A stretch of DNA of 64,000 bases from contig OZ223471.1 of the NCBI GenBank assembly GCA_965140775.1, forward strand, positions 1,860,001 through 1,924,000, in the 5' to 3' direction. The notes below the pieces were generated by a model. That model made no database searches, was not told the DNA's origin, and saw nothing but the letters and a program-made list of their open reading frames with translations. Position numbers and translations under genes: made by a program. Positions 44,871 to 52,531 of the stretch are shown here, one piece after another. This DNA is from UBA6244 sp965140775 (GTDB lineage Bacteria; Bacteroidota; Bacteroidia; Bacteroidales; F082). Position 1 is the stretch's first letter. The number at the start of each line of letters is the position of its first letter.

Positions 44871-46511
44871 TTAACTATTTGCTATTTCTTTCAATTTGCT
44901 AAAATATCCTTCTTCATCACAATCTAGCATACCGTTTATTCTCAATTTGATGATTTTGACTAATAAGTCTCGGACATTTGTAGATAATGAAGGCAGGGTG
45001 CGTGTTATTCTTATGTCAATGTCGTTGCCATAATTACCATGAAACAAATCATTTCTAAGGCGATAACATCCATCATTTGTGTTGTCTGAATAAAAAAAGT
45101 TATAAAAATCTTTTTGCAAGGACTTGTCTTTAGAAATGAGTTTCTTTCCAATACTTAACGCGGATGTCATCCCTTTGTAACTTTGGACGCTAAATAATAG
45201 TTTGGAGATCATTTTGGGATCACTAGTAGCCTCAATTTTTGGAATTATATCTCTAAGCTTTTCCAATGTTTTTTCCTTATTCACTTCATTTTTACTATCA
45301 GGATTATTCAGCAGAGATTCTAAACTTGTTATTAAGTCGGAGAAGGTGTAATGACTTCTATTTTGTTCAAATGAATTAGAAAAGAAAAATAATGCCTGAG
45401 AAATTTGTTCTATTGGATTCTCATAATATTTTCTCAATTCTAAAAAAGTATTATTTAAGCCAGCTAAGTCCTCATGCACAAGTTGATAGTTGAAGTTTTG
45501 AAAAAACCCCCTACTGTAAGAAGATGGTGAAGTTTTTTCCCATTTTTCAAAATCTCCAAATTTATATTTTTGTTTTGTCCATTTGTTAATTTTTGCTGAT
45601 TTTTCTTCAGACGAATCCCTGATGTAATAATCCCGTATCCCAACTTCAATACTTTTATGTAATCGGAAAGTTTTCAAAACAAACTCGATCCTATTTTCAA
45701 TTTCTTGAATGGCATTCTTCGGTATCCGAGTGAGTAACCCTCTTTTTTTCTTTTCTGTTTTTACTCTATATCTGCCTTTTAACCAGAAATCATACCCAAT
45801 GATATCGTCATAGCCAACGGCAATAGTTATCGTGTCATCTGTATTTGCGTGAACCCTGTAATTATTCATCATTTGCAGCATTTCGGAAACATCCAACATT
45901 CCGATTTCATATTCCTCAAGCATAAATTCGTTTAATTCATTTGAATTTAATCCTATTAGTCTCGCGCGAAATTCAATTAGTAGGGTTTCTGAAAATAGCA
46001 TTTGTGTTATATTTTCAGCAAATTCCTCAATATTTAATACCCCCCTAAGCTCTTTAAATTCGAGAAATAAATAGTAGAGTTCTTCCTTGTTGAAATTCCT
46101 ATTACCGGTAATTAATTCTTTCCCCGTCAACTCTTTATATTCTCCTTTCTTGGACTTCCTATATCCTTTTCTAGGAGTCAATAGAATATCAAGAATATCC
46201 AAACAACTTTCAATTTCTGAACTTGATAATATTCTCGATTTTATATTGCTATCCTGACGTAATTGCCACCAGTCAATTACGTTAAGGTAGTTTGTTAGCC
46301 ATCTCTTTTCACCACGTGAATAAACCTTAATAATTTTTTGAGGAAGATTTTTGGTGTTGGTGGTATTGGAAATCGATTCGGCCTCTTCCAAGAAACCTAT
46401 CAAGCTCTTTTTCAACTTGTCTTTCATTTTATTGTATGTAATCAGTTTGTTAAATCGTGCGCGCAACCAATCAATAATATTATTGCAAAATTGGATAATT
46501 GTATAGTTCAT
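44871..46511 (-). CDS. HEPN-motif (ApeA-like) protein, candidate abortive-infection factor
   Basis: 546 aa, mostly helical, charged, no signal peptide or membrane segment. Near the C-terminus it has FSDLITSLESLLNN followed by CYRLRNDLFHGNYGND; RNDLFH is the Rx4H motif of HEPN ribonucleases, set in the same order as the ApeA-type HEPN domain. The N-terminal 350 residues are unrecognised. HEPN nucleases commonly cleave RNA in phage defence or toxin systems. Neighbours are an Mrr-like nuclease and an AbiC-like gene, consistent with defence. The start could instead be Met29 at 46427. Function is inferred from one motif and context. Confidence 0.62.
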   Translation of the reverse strand: MNYTIIQFCNNIIDWLRARFNKLITYNKMKDKLKKSLIGFLEEAESISNTTNTKNLPQKIIKVYSRGEKRWLTNYLNVIDWWQLRQDSNIKSRILSSSEIESCLDILDILLTPRKGYRKSKKGEYKELTGKELITGNRNFNKEELYYLFLEFKELRGVLNIEEFAENITQMLFSETLLIEFRARLIGLNSNELNEFMLEEYEIGMLDVSEMLQMMNNYRVHANTDDTITIAVGYDDIIGYDFWLKGRYRVKTEKKKRGLLTRIPKNAIQEIENRIEFVLKTFRLHKSIEVGIRDYYIRDSSEEKSAKINKWTKQKYKFGDFEKWEKTSPSSYSRGFFQNFNYQLVHEDLAGLNNTFLELRKYYENPIEQISQALFFFSNSFEQNRSHYTFSDLITSLESLLNNPDSKNEVNKEKTLEKLRDIIPKIEATSDPKMISKLLFSVQSYKGMTSALSIGKKLISKDKSLQKDFYNFFYSDNTNDGCYRLRNDLFHGNYGNDIDIRITRTLPSLSTNVRDLLVKIIKLRINGMLDCDEEGYFSKLKEIANS

Positions 46512-46641
46512 CTATTCTTCAATAATTTTTTTGATACCAATTCGATGTCTGAGACTACCATAAGTCATGATTCTATTGTTGTGAAAAATCCTTTCATCAA
46601 ATTGGGTGATTTCTACTGAACATTATCTGATATCCAAAACT

Positions 46642-46692
46642 AACAATAAACAAAACATAAATACAATATAACGTGTTGGGAATTATCAACAA
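46642..46692. repeat. 51-bp direct repeat, copy 2 (island)
   Basis: Second copy of the repeat at 43359-43409 (three mismatches). It supplies the -33 TTG of the promoter just downstream. Confidence 0.85.
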
Positions 46693-46705
46693 AGGTTTAC
46701 TTTTG
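46676..46705 (+). promoter_or_regulatory. Promoter of the 46736-47874 gene pair
   Basis: TTG at 46676-46678, 19-bp spacer, TACTTTTG at 46698-46705 match the Bacteroidota consensus, 30 bp before the first ATG. Confidence 0.6.
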
Positions 46706-46735
46706 TTCCTCTACTCATTCGGAATAATCAAAAAC

Positions 46736-46966
46736 ATGAAGCTCCCAAGCAAAATTTATACGCAGTTCGGCGATTCGTTCAATATCCAATCATACGAAGA
46801 TGGGGCTTTCATTTTAGAGGAAAACCCTTTCTTCTATTCTTACCTCGTCGATTCAAATGGATTCACAATAATGAAAAACGGAATGCTTTTTCCAAGTGGG
46901 GTAAAGGCAATGAGTCATGAAACCTATTTGAGATGGAAGAATAGGTTTGATGAGAAGAGCAAATAG
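46736..46966 (+). CDS. Small hypothetical protein upstream of the AbiC-like gene (76 aa)
   Basis: Begins MKLPSKIYTQFGDSFNIQSY at 46736; the longer frame from 46673 starts inside the promoter region and is rejected. It has a compact mixed alpha/beta composition with an aromatic core (FFYSYLVD, TYLRWKNRFDEK). I recognise no family. It is 8 nt upstream of the AbiC-like gene on the same strand under a shared promoter, so it may be a partner or regulator of that protein. Confidence 0.6.
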   Translation: MKLPSKIYTQFGDSFNIQSYEDGAFILEENPFFYSYLVDSNGFTIMKNGMLFPSGVKAMSHETYLRWKNRFDEKSK

Positions 46967-46974
46967 CAACCCTT

Positions 46975-47874
46975 ATGAACACAAACCTAAAACACAATAC
47001 CATGGAAACAATAGAAGAAACCAAGAACGAATCAACCGAAGATAAATATACCTTGCTGTGGGTGCTGACGGCCATTGTTGTAGTGATATGGATAGTCTCA
47101 TATTTTTGGCTAAAGGATGATACTCAAAGAGGAACATTCGGCGATATGTTTGGCGGGGTGAACGCTTTGTTTTCCGGCTTGGCCTTTGCCGGAGTAATAT
47201 TTACAATATTCCTCCAAAAGAGAGAACTGGGCTTGCAAAGGGAAGAACTAAAGGCTACCAGGGAGGAGTTTGTAACCCAAAATGATACTTTATCAAAGCA
47301 AAGATTTGAAAATACCTTTTTTCAATTACTGTCCCTGCATCATGAAATAATTGATCACATGACTATTGATAATACTCAATTTGAAAAAAGGGAAGCGTTA
47401 AGACTTGCAAATAATATTTTTGGGAGGGAATTACAGAGTGTATTGGTCACAATTAAAGTTAATGCCCAAGGAGTACGATATCGTGAACCAGTAATTGCAG
47501 ATACATTTAGAAAACAAGATGAATTAATAAATCTTGCTTATTCTCGATTCAATGAAAAATACGATGTGATATTGAGCCATTACTTTCGCAATCTGTATCA
47601 TATCTTTAAGTTTATTCATCTGTCTCAACAAATATCAGAAAGGGAAAAGCATTTTTATTCCTCAATTGTACGAGCCCAGCTATCTCCAGATGAGTTACTT
47701 CTAATTATGTATAACTCGTTGATTGATGGATTGGGATACCCTAATTTTCTTTACCTAATACGAGAATACAATATTCTAAAGAATCTTAACTTTGATAAAG
47801 TAAGTCCCATTGGAATAACACTCTTTGAAGAGAAATTGAAAATTGTTCCAGACCCTTTTTCTGATCATATTTAA
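46975..47874 (+). CDS. Putative phage abortive-infection membrane protein (AbiC-like, PutAbiC)
   Basis: 299 aa. Two N-terminal transmembrane helices (LLWVLTAIVVVIWIVSYFWL and the FSGLAFAGVIFTIFL segment after GTFGDMFGGVNAL) lead into a coiled coil (QKRELGLQREELKATREEF) and a cytoplasmic helical domain beginning FENTFFQLLSLHHEIID. This order and the FGDMFGGVNALFSGLAF segment match the 'putative phage abortive infection protein' family related to AbiC. Such proteins are thought to kill or stall infected cells. Met at 47002 is an alternative start. It sits in the mnmE-linked island. Confidence 0.78.
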   Translation: MNTNLKHNTMETIEETKNESTEDKYTLLWVLTAIVVVIWIVSYFWLKDDTQRGTFGDMFGGVNALFSGLAFAGVIFTIFLQKRELGLQREELKATREEFVTQNDTLSKQRFENTFFQLLSLHHEIIDHMTIDNTQFEKREALRLANNIFGRELQSVLVTIKVNAQGVRYREPVIADTFRKQDELINLAYSRFNEKYDVILSHYFRNLYHIFKFIHLSQQISEREKHFYSSIVRAQLSPDELLLIMYNSLIDGLGYPNFLYLIREYNILKNLNFDKVSPIGITLFEEKLKIVPDPFSDHI

Positions 47875-47900
47875 AACTACTTAGCCCTTGATTTGAGGGA

Positions 47901-48326
47901 TTATCTCTTTGCTTTTTTACTTAGAATGAAGTCCGCAAGAAAGATAACAATTGCTATTCCAAGCTGTATGCATAGGGCAATTATCACGCCTGTTTTTAAT
48001 GAGATTTCCCAAAAAAACCTAATGAGTATTGGAATGTAAATTATCGGAAGAGAAAATAGGCTTCCGAGTGAGCCAACACCTTTTGTCAATTCTTCAAAGT
48101 CCGCATTTGTAGTCCGTAAAATAAACCCCACAAGAAAGCTATTAAAAAGCCATATTGGAAGTGAAAATGAAAGACCAAGCAATAATAATTTTATCAACTC
48201 TGCATCGAAGAACAAATCTTTGTTAAAGATAAAAATGAAAAGAATGCTTGAGCAAACTGCGAAAACGAATATTAGGATTAACATAATCCATGTGAATGAT
48301 TTGAGATTGTTTAGATTTAAGTCCAT
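47901..48326 (-). CDS. Hypothetical membrane protein, four helices (141 aa)
   Basis: Four strongly hydrophobic segments (FTWIMLILIFVFAVCSSILF, LIKLLLLGLSFSLPIWLF, LFSLPIIYIPILIRFFW, VIIALCIQLGIAIVIFLADF) with short charged loops and a lysine-rich C-terminus (SKKAKR). I recognise no family. It is convergent with the AbiC-like gene (27-nt gap) and is the last complete gene before the island's mnmE-proximal edge. It could be an immunity or accessory factor, but nothing shows this directly. Confidence 0.6.
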   Translation of the reverse strand: MDLNLNNLKSFTWIMLILIFVFAVCSSILFIFIFNKDLFFDAELIKLLLLGLSFSLPIWLFNSFLVGFILRTTNADFEELTKGVGSLGSLFSLPIIYIPILIRFFWEISLKTGVIIALCIQLGIAIVIFLADFILSKKAKR

Positions 48327-48429
48327 TGCCCACTTTTGTTATTATTACCCAAATTATCTATTTATCTTGTAGTCAAATATACAAAGTTGTATCGTCCCTC
48401 CTAATGAAATTCGAGATTCAATGAAGTTT

Positions 48430-48466
48430 TAAACAAAAACACCCGCAGGCCTATACCCACGGGTGT
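48430..48466 (-). terminator. Intrinsic terminator downstream of mnmE
   Basis: On the minus strand ACACCCG..CGGGTGT (7-bp stem, 14-nt loop) is followed by TTTTTGTTT. It lies about 90 nt past the mnmE stop. Between them (48550-48479, minus) a 23-codon frame without start, CMKQLKHMPEYRNYLRQIGV, ends in TAA; it may be the tail of a lost island gene. Confidence 0.75.
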
Positions 48467-48554
48467 CATTCTCAAACCTTACACCCCAATCTGCCGGAGG
48501 TAGTTCCTGTACTCGGGCATGTGCTTTAATTGTTTCATACATCCTGTTGGCTTA

Positions 48555-48572
48555 CTACTTTCCGATACAAAA
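48555..48572 (-). other. mnmE-proximal att-like site (3' end of mnmE)
   Basis: Minus strand reads TTTTGTATCGGAAAGTAG (FCIGK-stop). It matches the copy at 42619-42636 at 16 of 18 bases. Confidence 0.65.
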
Positions 48573-49955
48573 CTTAGAAAAAATCGATCCCAATATTTCG
48601 TCGGTGGATATCTCACCGGTGATGGTGCCCAAATAGTATAAGGCCTGCCGCACGTCGATGGCCACCAAATCGGATGGGGTTTGACTTAAAAAACCTTCTT
48701 TGGCTTGTTCCAGGGCTTGCAGGGCGTGGCTCAGGGCTTCGTAATGCCGGGAGTTGTTTACCATCACATCACTGTTCAGGCTGGTCTTTTGTACAATGCT
48801 TACCAGTTTTTCGGTGAGTTCGTGAATGTTTTCTTTGCGCTTGGCGGATACAAACACGGTGTCCAAATCAAAAATCTCTCGCAAGTGGGCGGGCATGCGA
48901 TCCATCTGGTCGATTTTGTTGGCCACCAAAATAAAATGCTTGTCTTTGTCCTGAATGTATTCCTTAAATTCTTCCAGCATCTTGTCGGTGTCGGCTTCGT
49001 TCATGGTGCTGATGTCGCACACATACAGGATAATGCTGGCTTGCTGCATCTTATCGTAGGTGCGGGCGATACCCATGTTTTCGATTTGGTCGTCCGACTG
49101 GCGAAGTCCGGCAGTGTCCACAAACCTGAAAATATAGCCATTGATAATAAAGGTGTCTTCAATGGAATCGCGGGTGGTTCCGGGAATTTCCGACACGATG
49201 GCGCGTTCTTCGTTGAGGATGGCGTTGAGCAGGGTAGATTTTCCGGCATTGGGTTTTCCGATAATGGCCACGGGAATGCCTTTTTTGAGCACGTTGCCGG
49301 CCTTAAACGATTGAATGAGCCAACTTAGGGTGGCCGAAATTTCGCGGATAAGGGCCATAAATTCGTCACGGTTGGCAAACTCCACATCTTCTTCGCCAAA
49401 ATCCAGTTCCAACTCAAGCAAGGAAGCAAAGTGCAATAGTTTTTGGCGCAGGGCGTTGATTTGTTCCGAAAATCCTCCGCGCATCTGACTGATGGCCATG
49501 CGATGTCCGATGGCAGATTGGGAGGCAATGAGGTCGGCAACGGCTTCTGCCTGACTCAGGTCCATTTTCCCGTTCAGAAAAGCCCTCATGGTAAACTCAC
49601 CGGCCTGCGCCTGGCGGGCTCCTCCATCCACAAGTAGCTGCATGATAAGCTCCTGAATATATTCTGATCCGTGACATGAGAACTCTATCACGTCCTCTCC
49701 GGTATAGCTGTGAGGGCCTTTAAAATAGGTCATCAATACTTCGTCAACCAGTTGACCGCCCTGAAGAAAGTTGCCAAAATAGCTGCGATGACTCTGGATG
49801 TTTTCCCCCGAAAGGGCTTTTCCTTTGGGTTGAAAAAAGAATAGTGCCATGGGCAAACTTTCCGGACCCGACAATCGGATTACGGCAATGGCTCCTGCTC
49901 CGGGTGCTGTGGCAATGGCGGCAATGGTGTCTTCGCGACGCGCTGAGGTATTCAT
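48555..49955 (-). CDS. mnmE: tRNA modification GTPase MnmE
   Basis: 466 aa, normal length. With MnmG it installs the cm5/cmnm5 group on wobble uridine 34 of certain tRNAs, using 5,10-methylene-THF. Layout: N-terminal THF-binding domain (ATAPGAGAIAVIRLSGP, HGSEYIQELIMQLLVDGGAR), helical domain, inserted G domain (GKPNAGKST near 233, DTAGLR, NKID) and the universal C-terminus CIGK, whose Cys takes part in the reaction. The gene is intact up to its last codons, which double as the island attachment site. A -7 box (TATTTTTG, minus strand 49998-49991) lies 36 bp upstream. Confidence 0.97.
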   Translation of the reverse strand: MNTSARREDTIAAIATAPGAGAIAVIRLSGPESLPMALFFFQPKGKALSGENIQSHRSYFGNFLQGGQLVDEVLMTYFKGPHSYTGEDVIEFSCHGSEYIQELIMQLLVDGGARQAQAGEFTMRAFLNGKMDLSQAEAVADLIASQSAIGHRMAISQMRGGFSEQINALRQKLLHFASLLELELDFGEEDVEFANRDEFMALIREISATLSWLIQSFKAGNVLKKGIPVAIIGKPNAGKSTLLNAILNEERAIVSEIPGTTRDSIEDTFIINGYIFRFVDTAGLRQSDDQIENMGIARTYDKMQQASIILYVCDISTMNEADTDKMLEEFKEYIQDKDKHFILVANKIDQMDRMPAHLREIFDLDTVFVSAKRKENIHELTEKLVSIVQKTSLNSDVMVNNSRHYEALSHALQALEQAKEGFLSQTPSDLVAIDVRQALYYLGTITGEISTDEILGSIFSKFCIGK

Positions 49956-49990
49956 CTGAAGGTATTTTATTTATAAGCCCAACTAAATAA

Positions 49991-49998
49991 CAAAAATA
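49991..49998 (-). promoter_or_regulatory. -7 box of mnmE
   Basis: Minus strand TATTTTTG matches TAnnTTTG, 36 bp before the mnmE start, in the divergent mnmE/sucD gap. Confidence 0.5.
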
Positions 49999-50032
49999 GC
50001 AACTTTATTCGGCAATATTTAGCAAAACATAT

Positions 50033-50040
50033 TACTTTTG
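50033..50040 (+). promoter_or_regulatory. -7 box of sucD
   Basis: TACTTTTG matches TAnnTTTG, 35 bp before the sucD ATG. Confidence 0.55.
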
Positions 50041-50075
50041 AGGTGCAAAAAATGTCAACAATAAAATCGTTATAA

Positions 50076-50945
50076 ATGAGTGTACTAGTTAACAAGGACT
50101 CAAAAGTTGTAGTTCAGGGATTTACAGGTAGTGAAGGTACTTTTCATGCCTCTCAAATGATTGAATATGGAACCAATGTAATTGGTGGAGTTACTCCGGG
50201 AAAAGGTGGTCAAACCCACCTCGACAAGCCTGTTTTTAACACCGTAAAAGACGCCGTGGATCAGGCAGGAGCCAATGTATCCGTCATTTTTGTTCCGCCT
50301 GCATTTGCTGCCGACGCCATTATGGAAGCTGCCGAGGCCGGAATTGGTGTGATCGTGTGTATCACCGAAGGCATTCCCACCGAAGACATGGTTACGGTAA
50401 AAGAATATCTCAAGGGCAGAAATTCCCGCCTGGTAGGTCCCAACTGCCCCGGCGTGATTACTCCCGGCGAAGCCAAAGTAGGCATCATGCCCGGATTCAT
50501 TCACAGCAAAGGCAGAGTGGGCATTGTTTCGCGTAGTGGCACCCTCACCTACGAAGCTGTTGACCAGTTGACCAAAGCAGGTTTGGGACAAACTACGGCC
50601 ATTGGCATTGGTGGCGACCCCATCATCGGAACCACCACCCGCGATGCCGTTGAATTGTTTATGAACGATCCTGAAACTGAAGGTATTGTCATGATTGGTG
50701 AAATTGGTGGAAACATGGAAGCTGATGCTGCCTATTGGATTAAAGAGCACGGAACCAAGCCCGTTGTCAGCTTTATTGCCGGAGCTACGGCACCCAAAGG
50801 TCGTACCATGGGTCATGCCGGAGCCATCATCGGTGGAAAGGCCGACACCGCCGAAGCCAAAAAGGAAATTCTGGCTTCTTGTGGAATCCATGTGGTAGAT
50901 TCTCCGGCCGATATAGGCAAGAAAATGGCAGAACTGTTGAAATAA
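50076..50945 (+). CDS. sucD: Succinate-CoA ligase (ADP/GDP-forming) subunit alpha
   Basis: 289 aa, full length. It is the alpha subunit of succinyl-CoA synthetase, which interconverts succinyl-CoA and succinate with substrate-level phosphorylation in the TCA cycle. The CoA-binding Rossmann part (VVQGFTGSEGTFHASQMIEYG, GVTPGKGG) and the phosphohistidine loop GHAGAIIGGKADTAE (His near residue 247) are present, as is GPNCPGVITPGEAKVGIMPG. sucC is not adjacent, so the two subunits are encoded apart. The gene has its own promoter and a strong terminator. Confidence 0.97.
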   Translation: MSVLVNKDSKVVVQGFTGSEGTFHASQMIEYGTNVIGGVTPGKGGQTHLDKPVFNTVKDAVDQAGANVSVIFVPPAFAADAIMEAAEAGIGVIVCITEGIPTEDMVTVKEYLKGRNSRLVGPNCPGVITPGEAKVGIMPGFIHSKGRVGIVSRSGTLTYEAVDQLTKAGLGQTTAIGIGGDPIIGTTTRDAVELFMNDPETEGIVMIGEIGGNMEADAAYWIKEHGTKPVVSFIAGATAPKGRTMGHAGAIIGGKADTAEAKKEILASCGIHVVDSPADIGKKMAELLK

Positions 50946-50962
50946 ATACTACACAACATACC

Positions 50963-50998
50963 AAAGGCTTACATCGATAATTCATGTAAGCCTTTTTT
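50963..50998 (+). terminator. Intrinsic terminator of sucD
   Basis: AAAGGCTTACAT / ATGTAAGCCTTT form a perfect 12-bp stem with a 9-nt loop, followed by a T run. The next start codon (51003) is only 4 nt beyond. Confidence 0.9.
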
Positions 50999-51002
50999 AT
51001 TT

Positions 51003-52211
51003 ATGAAATTGCGCAAATTCTTCACGTATGTAGGTCCCGGAATTGTGGTGGCAGCCACCGGAATTGGTGCGGGCGATATGGTAGCAGCGGCTGCCGGTGG
51101 TGCACAATTGGGTTACGGGCTTATCTGGGCCGTTGTCGTGGGTGCATTTTTGAAATATATCCTCAACGAAGGATTGGCGCGATGGCAACTTGTTTCGGGT
51201 ATGTTTATCACCGAAGCCTGGGTGAAAAAAATGCCACGGATTTTTGCCTGGTATTTTCTGGTTTACTTGCTCATCTGGACCCTGATGGTAAGTGGTGCAT
51301 TGATGGCTGCCACAGGTCTGGCAGCATATAGCTTGTGGCCCGTGCTGTCGGTCGAAACCTGGGCCATCCTCCATTCGCTGGTGGCTTTGGCGGTGGTGTT
51401 CAAAGGCAGTTATCAACGATTTGAAACCACCATGAAGGTGATAATTTCCCTCATGTTTGTTCTGGTATTGGTGAGCGTGGTGCTCATCATGCCCGATTCG
51501 GGTCAGTTGACGGTGGCCACATTTAAGGGAACATTGCAGCAGGGTGCTTTGTGGAATGTGTTGGCAGTAATGGGTGGAGTAGGGGGAAGTGTTACCCTGC
51601 TCAGTTATGGATACTGGATCCGGGAGAAAAGTTGGACAGGCGCTTCCTTGCTGCCGCGTATCCGGATTGATTTGGGCGTAGCCTATGCCCTTACCGCTTT
51701 GTTTGGTGTGGCCATCATTGTCATTTCAGCCGATTTGGCACCCGAAATGGCGCAGGGTACGGGAATCGTTTTGAATTTAGCTCAACGTGTTGAAACAGTG
51801 TTGGGTACCACAGGCAGTTGGTTGTTTTTGGCAGGGTTTTGGGCTGCTGTTTTTAGCAGCATGTTGGGTGTTTGGCAAGGAGTACCTTATTTATTTGCGG
51901 ATTTCCTGAGAAGCATCCAACAGCAACCGGAGGCGGATGTTTCACTGGCACAAAGTAAACCCTATGGTTGGTATTTGTTGGCCATGGCCACCCTTCCCGC
52001 CATTTTGCTGGTCGTGGGCAAGCCCGTATGGCTCATTGTGGCCTATTCTGCCGTGGGTGCCTTGTTTATGCCTTTTCTGGCCTTTACCCTGCTTTGGCTC
52101 AATAATGGTGGGTTGCCTACGAAATATCGCAACAATTGGCTGACCAATCTGTGGCTTGTTATATCTTTGCTGCTGTTTCTGGTGTTGGCCATCAACGAGT
52201 GGCTACAATAA
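51003..52211 (+). CDS. Divergent Nramp-family metal transporter
   Basis: 402 aa with about eleven transmembrane helices. The opening YVGPGIVVAATGIGAGDM aligns with the TM1 region of Nramp proteins (GPG...), but the canonical metal-binding DPGN is replaced by GAGD, and the TM6 MPH motif by GGSVTLLSY. The protein therefore belongs to a divergent branch that may carry something other than Mn2+/Fe2+ (Mg2+ has been shown for one such branch). The start codon sits 4 nt after the sucD terminator with no room for its own promoter or a normal ribosome-binding site outside the hairpin, so expression probably depends on read-through. Confidence 0.8.
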   Translation: MKLRKFFTYVGPGIVVAATGIGAGDMVAAAAGGAQLGYGLIWAVVVGAFLKYILNEGLARWQLVSGMFITEAWVKKMPRIFAWYFLVYLLIWTLMVSGALMAATGLAAYSLWPVLSVETWAILHSLVALAVVFKGSYQRFETTMKVIISLMFVLVLVSVVLIMPDSGQLTVATFKGTLQQGALWNVLAVMGGVGGSVTLLSYGYWIREKSWTGASLLPRIRIDLGVAYALTALFGVAIIVISADLAPEMAQGTGIVLNLAQRVETVLGTTGSWLFLAGFWAAVFSSMLGVWQGVPYLFADFLRSIQQQPEADVSLAQSKPYGWYLLAMATLPAILLVVGKPVWLIVAYSAVGALFMPFLAFTLLWLNNGGLPTKYRNNWLTNLWLVISLLLFLVLAINEWLQ

Positions 52212-52228
52212 CCTTAAAAAAAAAGAAG

Positions 52229-52528
52229 ATGCTCCGACATGTGGTAATGATGAAATTATCTGACCGAACCAATTGGGAATCAATTGCCCAAGAGGTTGCT
52301 CTTATGTTGAATCAACTTACTGAAACCATCCCTGAACTGCTCCGGATGGAGGTAGGTACCAACTTCAGTACCCGTCCTGCTGCCTACGATCTGGTACTTA
52401 TTGCCGACTTTCATGATACATCCGGTTTGGATGCTTACCGTGTTCATCCAACCCATCAGGCGGTTCTCGATTTTTTAAAAATGCATGTGCAGGAAACAAC
52501 AGTTGTCGATTACCTAATCAATAAATAA
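52229..52528 (+). CDS. Dabb family (stress-responsive A/B barrel) protein
   Basis: 99 aa beginning MLRHVVMMKLSDRTNWESIA; an in-frame Met 31 codons upstream lies inside the transporter gene and is rejected. The Dabb pattern is clear: a first strand with HVVMMKL, a helix, a strand DLVLIADFHDTSGLDAYRVHPTHQAVLDFL, and a final strand VVDYLI. Dabb proteins are small dimeric ferredoxin-like folds, some enzymatic, most without known function. It lies 17 nt after the Nramp-like gene on the same strand and 3 nt before the next gene, so an operon is likely. Confidence 0.88.
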   Translation: MLRHVVMMKLSDRTNWESIAQEVALMLNQLTETIPELLRMEVGTNFSTRPAAYDLVLIADFHDTSGLDAYRVHPTHQAVLDFLKMHVQETTVVDYLINK

Positions 52529-52531
52529 TCC

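Larger units (their letters stand above)
42619..48572. mobile_element. Putative small genomic island at the mnmE 3' end (integrase not found)
   Basis: About 5.95 kb between two same-oriented copies of the mnmE terminus. The contents are AT-rich accessory genes with a defence flavour: an Mrr-like nuclease, a HEPN-motif protein, a putative AbiC-like protein and small unknowns. SGI1-family islands are known to insert at exactly this 18-bp site at the end of trmE/mnmE. No integrase, excisionase or transfer gene is seen, so this is either a degenerate island or one mobilised in trans. Boundaries are inferred from the direct repeats. Confidence 0.6.
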
